The position numbers and the translations under genes were made by a program. Shown in pieces: positions 1 through 6,861 of a DNA stretch of 28,881 nt. The stretch's first letter is position 1, and the number at the start of each line of letters is the position of its first letter. A model generated the notes under the pieces. It was not told where the DNA came from. It did not search any database and was given only the letters and a program-made list of their open reading frames with translations. The DNA comes from Syntrophaceae bacterium UBA4778 (GTDB lineage: Bacteria > Desulfobacterota > Syntrophia > Syntrophales > UBA4778), in contig DHHG01000007.1 of the NCBI GenBank assembly GCA_002403175.1, positions 1 to 28,881 on the forward strand, given 5' to 3'.

Positions 1-310
1 ATCCGTAGAAAAACAAAAAGGGCAAGGCGAACAGCAGCGACCAGAAAATGGACACCTTTCCGAAATGATTATGCCAGAAGCGGGGAACCAACAGAGGGCC
101 GATAGCGATGGAGAGCAGCATCCCTGCAAATGGTATTATCGCCCAAACGGGAAGAGAGGACCCGATATCCACTTTGGCGTAAGCATCAGATGATGCAAAT
201 GAGACAGCGCTATTCGCCAGTAGGAGGAATAGAACGATTCCGGAAAGCTTGAAGCGGTTTACGGGCATTCTGGCCGAATCGCGCCCGAGATCATTCCCAG
301 CGCGCAGCAT
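1..310 (-). CDS. Na+/H+ antiporter-like membrane protein (N-terminal part)
   Basis: The reading frame is open on the minus strand from an ATG at 310 to the window edge, so only about 103 N-terminal residues are visible. A GGAG seven bases before the ATG supports this start; a second in-frame ATG at 268 is possible. The protein begins with a hydrophobic signal or first membrane segment (residues about 21-35), then a segment reading PVWAIIPFAGMLLSIAIGPL and LVPRFWHNHFGKVS. The W-x-x-I-P-F and FWHxHFxKVS pattern is typical of the sodium:proton antiporter / putative citrate transporter family (CitMHS_2 type) of inner-membrane ion transporters. The family call rests on this short piece. Specificity cannot be judged because the transport core lies outside the window. 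Confidence 0.6.
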   Translation of the reverse strand, partial: MLRAGNDLGRDSARMPVNRFKLSGIVLFLLLANSAVSFASSDAYAKVDIGSSLPVWAIIPFAGMLLSIAIGPLLVPRFWHNHFGKVSIFWSLLFALPFLFFYG

Positions 311-582
311 TGTAGATCTCCATTTATTTTTAATCCTTTTCAGAATCGAGAGCAAGTATTGCAGGTTCCTTTTGCGCAGGACCGAGCAGCAAGGCCTTCT
401 CCCAAGAATAATTGTTATTAAAGACACTAAAACATGGCCTGTGGAAATGCAAGTTCATTAAGAATCTGCGGTAACGCTTGGTCATTTTTAAGTTCATTTC
501 TGATCTGTAGAATAGGCTGCTATTGCGCTCTAAAGTTCTTTACTTATCTTCCGATAAAAAGAATAAACAGGAGAGAGGTGAC

Positions 583-732
583 ATGATGCGCGTAACGGTA
601 TTGCCTAGGCACACGCTGTTTGAAAAAATGTTACTGGGAATTCTTTTTATTATTGAATTGCCCTATCTTGCGTTATGTTCCCTTTCTAGGAAGTATCGCG
701 AGCGCTTCAGCAGAATATATTTGGATAATTGA
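583..732 (+). CDS. possible small single-span membrane protein
   Basis: This 49-codon frame starts with ATG-ATG right after a purine-rich stretch (AGGAGAGAGGTGAC, 569-582), a good ribosome-binding site. The product has one hydrophobic segment (about residues 17-34) followed by a basic tail (SRKYRERFSRIY), as in small inner-membrane proteins with a cytoplasmic C-terminus. I do not recognise a family. It lies alone between two minus-strand genes and stops just before the 3' end of the LEA-type gene. The evidence is only the ribosome-binding site plus sensible topology, so it could be a chance frame. Confidence 0.35.
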   Translation: MMRVTVLPRHTLFEKMLLGILFIIELPYLALCSLSRKYRERFSRIYLDN

Positions 733-750
733 ATTTGAATTTCTGCCGGG

Positions 751-1305
751 CTATTTTCCTATTTTGCCATTGAATACCCCTTCTCTATCGAAGGGGATAG
801 AGGCGCTTGCCAAACCCGCTTTGACTTTTGCCTTGCCTATCAGCTTATATCGAACTTCCTGTCCTGAAATGGCCGCAATTAAACAATCTGCTAAATTCAA
901 CCGACTCAAATTCAAAGGAATGCGTATATCAGATGTGCAGGCTTTTCTTATCGTCTGCAACTCTTTCAGGGAACCTTCTCCGGCTTCCTTATCATTCAGA
1001 TAAAATTTGTAATCGAGTGATTTCAGTTCCAGGTCGTACTTGTTTGGATTGTTCACCCGCAGATCGAGCGTAAAATTAATTTCGCTCAGACTGACCTGTT
1101 GGGCTTTGATCCCTTTTAATGTAAATGTCGGGTTCTCAATGAATAACCCCAAACAGGAAGTGAACATGAAAAGCAATCCCAACAAGCATATACCAGCCGA
1201 ATAGCGGACAACTGCAACACCTTTATTTTTTTTCCAGCTATCAAATCCACCAGGGTACCCATTATAGAAAAGATAATCGGAAAAAAATGTTTTAATGAAT
1301 TTCAT
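751..1305 (-). CDS. LEA-type-2 / water-stress-hypersensitive-response domain protein
   Basis: This 184-aa protein has a cytoplasmic-looking N-terminus of about 33 residues, one hydrophobic segment (about 37-53) that ends in a lipobox-like FTSC, then a beta-rich domain (about 60-180). The pattern of 'L..I.aq.vSlseInFtLdLrVnNPNkydLeLkSLdYkfYLN' matches the LEA14 / WHy domain, whose hallmark is the NPN motif seen here. Such bacterial proteins are generally small periplasmic or membrane-anchored beta-sandwiches of unknown substrate. GGAGGT eight bases before the ATG at 1305 fixes the start, although it makes the N-region unusually long for a lipoprotein signal. The gene overlaps the end of the SGNH hydrolase gene by 14 bases, so the two are probably translated from one message. 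Confidence 0.75.
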   Translation of the reverse strand: MKFIKTFFSDYLFYNGYPGGFDSWKKNKGVAVVRYSAGICLLGLLFMFTSCLGLFIENPTFTLKGIKAQQVSLSEINFTLDLRVNNPNKYDLELKSLDYKFYLNDKEAGEGSLKELQTIRKACTSDIRIPLNLSRLNLADCLIAAISGQEVRYKLIGKAKVKAGLASASIPFDREGVFNGKIGK

Positions 1306-1924
1306 ATTCGAATACCTCCGCGACGGCTTCAGCCATTATCTTATAACCTTCTATAGTAGGATGGACCATGTCCGCTTGGACCATTTTACGCAAATCCATC
1401 CCATCATCTATTTTTCTTTTCCAATACTCATGAACTTTGGCAATCGCCAGCTTCCTTTCACCCGCTATCGTTTCAAGTTGTGCATAAAATTCAAGAGCAC
1501 GTCTGTTTTCTAACTGATTCTCTATCCAAACGGAGGTAACAAGAATAATTTCAGCGCCGGCAATTTCGGCCCTATCAACTATGGCACGGATGGAATCACC
1601 AAACTGGACCGGAGAATACCCAAGAAAGGCGTCATTCAGCGCGAACTGAATGAGAACACAATCTGGACGGCTTTCGATTACATCCTTTTGCAACCGTAGC
1701 AATCCGTTTTCCGCCGTATCTCCGGGGATGCCGCGGTTGCGTATTCTAACTTCAGAATGCGGATACTTTTCCAAAATCAGTTCGTGTAAAAAATCCAGGT
1801 AGCCCTTTCCAACCATCCATCCGTATGTCAGCGAGTCGCCAATAGCTACAAGGGTTACAGGTGATCCGGTTCCAAGTTTCCGAATGGTTTTTATCGGCTT
1901 TTTACGATCCATATTGAATTTCAT
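1292..1924 (-). CDS. SGNH/GDSL-family esterase (lysophospholipase L1-like)
   Basis: This 210-aa protein carries the SGNH blocks in order: GDSLTYG (residues 29-35, nucleophile Ser), NRGIPGDT (block II Gly), FALND (block III) and DMVHPT (block V catalytic Asp-x-x-His). Block III has Ala where most members have Gly (GxND), but the Asn that helps form the oxyanion hole is kept. The family hydrolyses esters or thioesters of lipids and sugars. No signal peptide is visible, so a cytoplasmic enzyme is likely. The start at 1924 has AGGAG four bases upstream; an in-frame ATG four codons later is less well placed. It is the first gene of a pair with the overlapping LEA-type protein. The substrate is unknown. 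Confidence 0.85.
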   Translation of the reverse strand: MKFNMDRKKPIKTIRKLGTGSPVTLVAIGDSLTYGWMVGKGYLDFLHELILEKYPHSEVRIRNRGIPGDTAENGLLRLQKDVIESRPDCVLIQFALNDAFLGYSPVQFGDSIRAIVDRAEIAGAEIILVTSVWIENQLENRRALEFYAQLETIAGERKLAIAKVHEYWKRKIDDGMDLRKMVQADMVHPTIEGYKIMAEAVAEVFEYEIH

Positions 1925-2070
1925 GCATCTCCTGTTTAGGACATATTAAATATATTTTCTCAGGTCAAGCCTTATTGAATGAATTTCAGTTCGGACATGC
2001 ACGACTGAATTTTTCCCATTTCCGCCAACTCAGCAATAGGACCACTTGCAAAAAATGAATTTTAAGAACC

Positions 2071-2137
2071 ATAATACATAAAACAGATTGAAATATTTCT
2101 ATAATTAATATAAGAAATTTAAGTCTTATAGTATTAT
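2071..2137 (+). promoter_or_regulatory. AT-rich nested inverted repeats before the desulforedoxin-H1 gene
   Basis: ATAATAC (2071-2077) is matched by GTATTAT (2131-2137). Inside them ATTTCT (2095-2100) is matched by AGAAAT (2113-2118). A -10-like TATAAT lies at 2100-2105 and a -35-like TTGAAA at 2088-2093, but the spacing of any pair is not ideal. This could be an operator, a structured leader or simply AT-rich promoter DNA. Confidence 0.25.
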
Positions 2138-2169
2138 AAATTAAATTGGAAAATTTAAGGGAGGTACAC

Positions 2170-2457
2170 ATGGCAAAATTTAAAAAGGGCGATTTGTTAT
2201 CATGTAGCGCTTGCGGTTTGATCATCAGCGTTGATGACGCATGCGGATGTACTACATCCGAAGTGGTCTGCTGCGACCAGCCGATGGCAAAAGGAAAAGC
2301 CGCAGCTGCAAAGGCAAAGAAAGCAGCAGCAGCCTCTGCAAGCACTGCAAAAGTTGCAAAACCGGCGCCTGCTAAAAAAGCTGCCAAACCTGTGGCTGCT
2401 CCGAAAAAAGCAGCAGCAAAGAAACCCGCTGCCAAAGTAACTGCCAAGAAGAAATAA
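2170..2457 (+). CDS. desulforedoxin-like metal-binding protein with histone-H1-like tail
   Basis: This 95-aa protein has two parts. Residues 4-39 read like the desulforedoxin / desulfoferrodoxin N-terminal domain: a C-x2-C knuckle (Cys12, Cys15), then Cys34-Cys35 followed by DQPM, the usual 'CCGxPM' end. This fold binds Fe or Zn through four Cys. Two further Cys (25 and 27, CGC) lie in the loop. Residues 40-95 are almost only Lys, Ala and Pro, with AAKK/PAKK repeats as in histone H1 C-terminal tails, so this part is predicted to be disordered and DNA- or polyanion-binding. AGGGAGGT before the ATG at 2170 fixes the start; an upstream in-frame start at 2146 has no comparable site. The gene is single and ends in a strong terminator. 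The link to DNA binding is inferred from composition only. Confidence 0.8.
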   Translation: MAKFKKGDLLSCSACGLIISVDDACGCTTSEVVCCDQPMAKGKAAAAKAKKAAAASASTAKVAKPAPAKKAAKPVAAPKKAAAKKPAAKVTAKKK

Positions 2458-2500
2458 GTCAAGAACACTGGTATATTTTACCAGCTCTGATTTCAAGTAA

Positions 2501-2540
2501 ATGAAAGGGCCTCTGATTCTATCCGGGGCCCTTTCATTTT
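2501..2540 (+). terminator. bidirectional intrinsic terminator between convergent genes
   Basis: An 11-bp perfect stem ATGAAAGGGCC (2501-2511) / GGCCCTTTCAT (2527-2537) with a 15-base loop is followed by TTT on the plus strand and by an AT-rich run on the minus strand. It lies 43 bases after the stop of the plus-strand gene and directly at the 3' end of the convergent minus-strand gene, so it can serve both. Confidence 0.85.
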
Positions 2541-2887
2541 CAGGTTTTTATATCCAGTAATTCTCCTTTCATTTCTTTTTCAGTTTCTATAACCTTAAGG
2601 TTACTCTCATACATAGTGCTCGTTGTAATCAGGTTCGCGATTTCCTCCTCCAGGCAGACATGGGACTCTGCATTTGCGTCTGTCCGATTCCGTTCCGGCG
2701 TGAATCGATCCTGCTCACCATTTGGTTTGCTGATTACTACTTTTACTCCGGAGGGAATCTCCTCTTGAAGAACAGCACGGCTTTTCCTGAAATGATCCGT
2801 CTGTGAATTGACCACATTGTTAGCTGTGATTTCCAGCTTCTTCTCAGAGGCCCTTATCCCCGATAACGCAATATTTAAAATTTCCAA
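2540..2887 (-). CDS. FlgC-like flagellar rod/hook-family protein
   Basis: This 115-aa protein has the two ends that define flagellar axial proteins. The N-terminus reads MEILNIALSGIRASEKKLEI then TANNVVNSQTDHFRKSRAVL, the rod motif with ANNVxN. The C-terminus reads 'vcLEeEIanLITTstMYeSNLKVIetekEM', the conserved C-terminal helix. The size and short middle are closest to FlgC (about 135 aa), a proximal rod component. The start is TTG at 2887, with AAGGAG six bases upstream; no in-frame ATG or GTG fits. No other flagellar gene is present in the window. The IS4-family element is inserted about 40 bp upstream of the ribosome-binding region and may have cut off its original promoter. Rod function or a divergent orphan role are both possible. 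Confidence 0.7.
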   Translation of the reverse strand: MEILNIALSGIRASEKKLEITANNVVNSQTDHFRKSRAVLQEEIPSGVKVVISKPNGEQDRFTPERNRTDANAESHVCLEEEIANLITTSTMYESNLKVIETEKEMKGELLDIKT

Positions 2888-2928
2888 TACATTCTCCTTC
2901 CTTCATTTCAAGGCCACTTATAATCATT

Positions 2929-2937
2929 ATCGGAAAT
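2929..2937. repeat. left target-site duplication of the IS4-family element
   Basis: ATCGGAAAT directly abuts the left inverted repeat and is repeated exactly on the other side of the element. Confidence 0.9.
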
Positions 2938-4248
2938 CACTGCTGTCCAAAATAATGTGAAATAGATATCTGCTCTCAATAAAATCCGCCTGTTGGACGG
3001 GATGTTTCGCTCTTTGAAAACCAGGTTGCCTCATTTTTTTGTACCACCGTTATGATGCTGTCCAATTCAATGATAGTTGTTCAACCATGCCATCATAATC
3101 GGCGGTTCGTGCGGTTGATCGATCCAAAGCCACAAGTTCCTGTAAGTGAACAGGTTGTAGCGAAGCAACGCCACCAGATTGGACAGGGACCACTTGTAGC
3201 GGGCCTTGTACTTCAAATACTTCAGAATGAGGATCGCGATCAATGCTGTCCAAATCTCGATCTGCCAGCGGTCCTTGTAGATGGCCGCGATCGTCGTTGC
3301 TCCAAACGTCAGATGGTTGGTCAACAGGACGATGACCCTGTCGTTTTGCTCATCGAGAACCTCTGCCGTCTCAATCGACCCGGATATATTTATCGCGGCT
3401 TGCAGCTACTTCGAGTTCGATGATCTGGTCGCATAGAACATTGCTGTTTTGGGGAACGCCTCTGTCCTCTACGATCCGGTATCGGGCATTGTGCTTTTGC
3501 CGAGTGACCAAGAAGACGCCCTGCCCGGTCCAGTGCCAGAACAGTTCGAAGTCGATATAGCCCTTGTCGATTGCCAGAATTGATCCGGCCGGAAAAAGCA
3601 TCGCCCTGGCAATCTTCACTTCATGGACTTTGCCGTCCGTAATATGAGCGAATACTGGCAAGTAGCCGTCATGATCCAGAAGCAGATGAAGTTTTACAGC
3701 CCCCTTGGTTTGACGAAACTTGGCCCAGTCGAAAAGGCTGGCGCATAAATCAATAACCGTCGCATCCAGGCTGAAGAGTTTATTTTTGAACCGAAACTTG
3801 TGTTTTCCGAAATTCAGTTCCTTGCGGCATCCCAAGCAGCTGATAGAAGATCTTTTCATAGAGTTGCCAGGGACGGTGCTCATTGGCATAGGACAGCGTT
3901 GATTTTTTCGGGACAGCCTGTAATCCCAGGTGCTTTGCTTTTCCGAAACAACTGGCCAGACCACCGCAAATTTCCCTCAGTGAATGTGCCTGTCCCAGTT
4001 GGCAGAAAAGCATGGCAACGAACTGGTCCCAGCAACTGAATCCTTTAGCGCCTTTTTCCGCCTGGGTCTTGTTAACTATTTCAAAGAACTCGCGCTTCGA
4101 AAAAAGCTTTAGAATATGACCGAATATGCTGTTAATCTGTTCGCCAAGGGTGTTCTCCTTTCAGGGGTTTATTTCTTTTGGCTAAGAAACTATTACCCGA
4201 TTGTAAACACCCTTTTCAAATTTCTAAAATCTATTTTGGACAGATGTG
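2938..4248 (-). mobile_element. IS4-family insertion sequence with decayed transposase
   Basis: The element is 1311 bp. Its ends are imperfect inverted repeats: left CACTGCTGTCCAAAATA (2938-2954) and right, read inward, CACATCTGTCCAAAATA (4248-4232), 15 of 17 identical. It is flanked by an exact 9-bp direct repeat ATCGGAAAT (2929-2937 and 4249-4257), the expected target-site duplication length for this family. The transposase is on the minus strand and is broken. It was inserted between the FlgC-like gene and the diguanylate cyclase gene. Confidence 0.93.
3067..4148 (-). pseudogene. IS4-family DDE transposase, frameshifted and internally deleted
   Basis: The transposase is spread over two reading frames. 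The N-terminal part (about 4148-3800) reads 'FSKREFFEIVNKTQAEKGAKGFSCWDQFVAMLFCQLgqahSLREICGGLAS', the DUF4372-type N-domain of IS4 transposases. A frameshift near 3800 leads to 'FRFKNKLFSLDATVIDLC' and 'DKGYIDFELFWHW', which carry the first two catalytic Asp regions. A second frameshift lies near 3375, where the frame ends in YIRVD-stop and continues in another frame as IETAEVLDEQND. At 3255/3256 YKDRWQIE runs straight into IWTALIAIL: the roughly 25-30 residues normally between them, including the Lys of the Y-x2-R-x3-E-x6-K motif, are missing. No convincing start codon remains; TTG at 4147 is out of frame by one base. The protein is almost certainly inactive. Confidence 0.9.
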
Positions 4249-4257
4249 ATCGGAAAT
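4249..4257. repeat. right target-site duplication of the IS4-family element
   Basis: ATCGGAAAT directly abuts the right inverted repeat, identical to the copy at 2929-2937. An undamaged duplication indicates that this copy arrived by transposition at this site, with no later exchange of its flanks. Confidence 0.9.
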
Positions 4258-4375
4258 ATATACCGAAACCATTAGGAGCCGCAGATTACTTTCAAGTTCA
4301 CTTTTTTTATGAAAACCGGTTTAGCAATTTAAGCCTTTCATATTTAGAAATTCTGAAAGTGAAAGTAAATTCCCC

Positions 4376-4404
4376 TTGACATTTCTATAATTACATCATA
4401 ACGG
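4376..4404 (+). promoter_or_regulatory. candidate sigma70-type promoter for the diguanylate cyclase gene
   Basis: A perfect -35 TTGACA lies at 4376-4381. The best -10 at usable spacing is weak (CATAAC at 4397-4402, 15-bp gap); TATAAT at 4386-4391 is too close to pair with it. Immediately upstream are GAAAGT-GAAAGT direct repeats and an 8-bp inverted repeat TTCACTTT (4297-4304) / AAAGTGAA (4356-4363). Confidence 0.4.
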
Positions 4405-4442
4405 TTGCACTTACGTTACTTATTTTACGATGTGAGTCAATC

Positions 4443-5585
4443 ATGGTCAGGGATAAAATAAACCGAACAAAAGACCAGCTTCTTTGCGATTTGATTCAAA
4501 TGCAGAAAAGAATCCAAGAGCTGGAAAGAAACGAATCAGCCCTCAAAATAGCGCATCGATCTCTGACAATTGCAAACCGCCACAGTTACCTTTCTCCTAT
4601 GCTTTCCGAATTTATTTCGGAGATCAAAGAAATCACCTCGTGCAAGTTTGCCGGAATCCGAATCCTGGACCAGGAATCCGGTATTCCATATCATAGTTAT
4701 TCCGGGTTAGGTCTTGAGATTTGTGATATGGAAAGCGCAAAGCTAAGGTCACGCCTCTGTATCTGTAATCAAATCATGGAGAGAAAAATCAATCCGGAAT
4801 TTCCATTTTTTACACAAAGGGGTGCTTTCTTCACAAATTGTGAAACAGCAGATACCGCGGCGCTTTCGAGAAAATATAAAAACAGGACCGTCAAACTATG
4901 TAAGAGATTCCAGTACAATTCCATCTGCGCGGTTCCTATTCATGTGGATAATCAAAAAATAGGATTGCTTTACGCTGCGGATGATCGGGAAAGCGTTCTG
5001 ACTGGAGAAATGTTGGAATTGCTGGAGACCCTGTCCTCTGAAGCTGGAACGGCTATTCACCGTGTGAGGCTGAATGAACAGTCACAATATATGGCAACTC
5101 ACGATGAGTTGACGGGATTGCCAAATCGTATTTTCTTCAACTACGACCTGACATTGGCATTGATACACAGTTTTTTACACCAATCGAAAGTAGCTGTTGT
5201 GATGCTTGATCTTGACCATTTTAAAGAAGTCAACGATACATTGGGCCATGCAGTGGGAGATAAGTTGCTAAAAATGGCGGGCGAGAGGATACAACAGATG
5301 CTGCGCAAAGGGGACACGGTCGCCCGCATGGGGGGCGATGAATTCATGCTGGCCCTTGGATCATTATCACAGGACGACGCCGTTAAGGTCGTAACTAAAA
5401 TCCTGAAGGCATTGCAGCAACCTTTTGATATTGATCAGCACGTTTTGCATATCGGCGCGAGTATCGGAATCGCCTTCTATCCGAATCAAGGTGAAGACGC
5501 CAGCACACTCATTAAAAATGCAGATGCTGCAATGTACGTTGCGAAGCAATCAGGCCGCAATCAATATCGTATTTATAGCGCCTGA
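4443..5585 (+). CDS. GAF-GGDEF diguanylate cyclase
   Basis: This 380-aa cytoplasmic protein starts with a short coiled coil (about 8-45), followed by a GAF domain (about 48-215) and a GGDEF domain (about 218-378). The catalytic MGGDEF is intact (GGDEF at 297-301), as is the metal-binding DLDHFKEVND (256-265). RKGD at 288-291 is exactly the RxxD inhibitory site five residues before GGDEF, so product inhibition by c-di-GMP is expected. The GAF domain contains the LCIC...PFFTQRGAFFTN stretch seen in many sensor-kinase GAF domains and is rich in Cys, so a redox or small-molecule input is conceivable. No membrane segment is present. The gene is single, downstream of the IS element, with a -35-like TTGACA 60 bp upstream and only a weak ribosome-binding site. 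It would make c-di-GMP from two GTP. Confidence 0.9.
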   Translation: MVRDKINRTKDQLLCDLIQMQKRIQELERNESALKIAHRSLTIANRHSYLSPMLSEFISEIKEITSCKFAGIRILDQESGIPYHSYSGLGLEICDMESAKLRSRLCICNQIMERKINPEFPFFTQRGAFFTNCETADTAALSRKYKNRTVKLCKRFQYNSICAVPIHVDNQKIGLLYAADDRESVLTGEMLELLETLSSEAGTAIHRVRLNEQSQYMATHDELTGLPNRIFFNYDLTLALIHSFLHQSKVAVVMLDLDHFKEVNDTLGHAVGDKLLKMAGERIQQMLRKGDTVARMGGDEFMLALGSLSQDDAVKVVTKILKALQQPFDIDQHVLHIGASIGIAFYPNQGEDASTLIKNADAAMYVAKQSGRNQYRIYSA

Positions 5586-5748
5586 TTGCATTCAGAAAGC
5601 AAATCTCACATCCTTCATATCTCAAATTTTAATCTCGAAAAAATAGAGCACTATAGGACTTGGCGCAAAGGCAAGTAGGTTGACTATCCACAGGGTATTT
5701 GTTACATACTCGGAAATAAATGCGATCCGCACAAGGGAGGGAATCAAA

Positions 5749-6540
5749 ATGGATCTTAAGTTGAAAGATAAAGTTGCCCTGATATCCGGAGGCAGTATGG
5801 GATTGGGTAGGGCAGTTGCAATTGCGTTATCGAGAGAAGGCGCAAAGGTTGCCATTTCCGCTCTCGACGATCCTCAGTTACCTGAAGCGGCGGAAATAAT
5901 AAGAAAGGAAACGGGAGGCGAGGTCTTTACTATCGCTGCGGATGTATCTGACATGGACCAGGCACGTGGGTTCGTTCAAAGCTCGATTGACCATTTCGGA
6001 ACAATTGACATCCTGGTCAACAATGCCGGTGGCCCCCCCTCCATTAATTTTATGGATATTTCCGACGACCTTTGGATGCAGGGCGTCAGACTGAACCTGA
6101 TGAGTACGATAGCAATGACTCGCGAGGCCATACCGGTCATGAAGAAGAAAAATTGGGGGCGTATTATTAATATGACCTCCATATCTGTAAAACAGCCGAT
6201 CGAAGGGCTGATTTTATCAAATACTGTGCGCTCCGGTGTAATCGGTTTTGCAAAAACCCTCTCCACGGAATTGGCTCCCTTTAATATAACTGTCAATAAT
6301 GTCTGCCCAGGCTATACAATGACAGACCGGGTTAAAAATCTGGCGATTACGATCGCACAAAAGGAAGGGATTACTCCCGAAGAGGTGATTGGAAGGTGGG
6401 AGGCTGATATTCCGATGAAGCGCCTCGGAACAGCGGAAGAGTTCGCGAGCCTAGTCGCTTATCTGGCATCGGAAGGTGCAGGCTATATTACCGGAGCGGC
6501 TATCCAGATAGATGGTGGATGGTACAGAGGGATCATGTAG
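5749..6540 (+). CDS. SDR-family oxidoreductase, FabG-like but without YxxxK
   Basis: This 263-aa Rossmann protein starts at ATG 5749, eight bases after GGGAGG; an upstream in-frame start at 5680 has no such site. It has the nucleotide motif SGGSMGLG (14-21), VNNAGG and the C-terminal ITGAAIQIDGGW, all typical of 3-oxoacyl-ACP-reductase-like SDRs. Where the catalytic Tyr-x-x-x-Lys should be, after NMTSIS, the sequence is LSNTVRSGVIGF, so both Tyr and Lys are absent. This matches the known 'BKR-like' SDR subgroup (cd05344 type), which lacks a complete tetrad. Such proteins may use another residue or act on unusual substrates. The gene is single, with no close partner to suggest its pathway. Family membership is sure; the reaction is not. 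Confidence 0.88.
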   Translation: MDLKLKDKVALISGGSMGLGRAVAIALSREGAKVAISALDDPQLPEAAEIIRKETGGEVFTIAADVSDMDQARGFVQSSIDHFGTIDILVNNAGGPPSINFMDISDDLWMQGVRLNLMSTIAMTREAIPVMKKKNWGRIINMTSISVKQPIEGLILSNTVRSGVIGFAKTLSTELAPFNITVNNVCPGYTMTDRVKNLAITIAQKEGITPEEVIGRWEADIPMKRLGTAEEFASLVAYLASEGAGYITGAAIQIDGGWYRGIM

Positions 6541-6579
6541 TCAAAATCGATCAGTATATTTATTCCTCAACAAAAAGTC

Positions 6580-6618
6580 CTCGGGCGGGCTTGTAGTCGC
6601 AAGCACAGCCCTCCCGAG
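6580..6618 (-). terminator. intrinsic terminator of the 5'-nucleotidase operon
   Basis: Read on the minus strand, CTCGGG...CCCGAG closes a hairpin with inner GGGCT/AGCCC and CTTG/CAAG pairing, followed by GACTTTTTG. It begins 10 bases after the stop of the 70-aa gene, and also separates this operon from the convergent SDR gene. Confidence 0.65.
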
Positions 6619-6627
6619 ATCTGGATT

Positions 6628-6840
6628 TCACTTTTCTTCAATTGCAAAAATCTTTGCACCTTTATTCAATGCCCCTTCCAGTCCCAGCGCAAAGCCGTTT
6701 TCATCTTTAACGATGACGCGACCGGAGAGCACAGCCTTATACAAATCATAATCAAACGAGAGAAGGGCATGCCTAACCTTCATACCCCGATAAATACTCA
6801 CCGGTTTTCCGTTGACATAAACCGTAATGGACTCATTCAT
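6628..6840 (-). CDS. 70-aa protein, possible beta-grasp fold
   Basis: The small protein begins ITVYVNGKPVSIYRGMKVRHAL and ends GALNKGAKIFAIEE. An opening strand with VNGkpv, a turn, a second strand and a helix (MKVRHALLS), with a final hydrophobic strand, resembles ubiquitin-like / ferredoxin-type beta-grasp proteins. It has no Cys for an iron-sulphur cluster and does not end in the Gly-Gly of a sulphur carrier. A GGGA just before the ATG at 6840 supports the start. It follows the 5'-nucleotidase family gene by 21 bases and a terminator follows, so the two form an operon. A function tied to that enzyme is only inferred from position. I do not recognise a named family. Confidence 0.65.
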   Translation of the reverse strand: MNESITVYVNGKPVSIYRGMKVRHALLSFDYDLYKAVLSGRVIVKDENGFALGLEGALNKGAKIFAIEEK

Positions 6841-6861
6841 AATTCCCTGTTGAGTTGAAGC

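Noticed and set aside
249..461. 70-codon plus-strand frame
   Set aside because: It overlaps the antiporter gene antisense, has no ribosome-binding site, and its product shows no recognisable pattern.
2200..2496. 98-codon minus-strand frame rich in Cys and Phe
   Set aside because: It is the reverse of the Lys/Ala-rich desulforedoxin-H1 gene; its composition is explained by that.
4116..4379. 87-codon plus-strand frame across the IS right end
   Set aside because: It is antisense to the transposase start, crosses the IS boundary, and lacks a ribosome-binding site.
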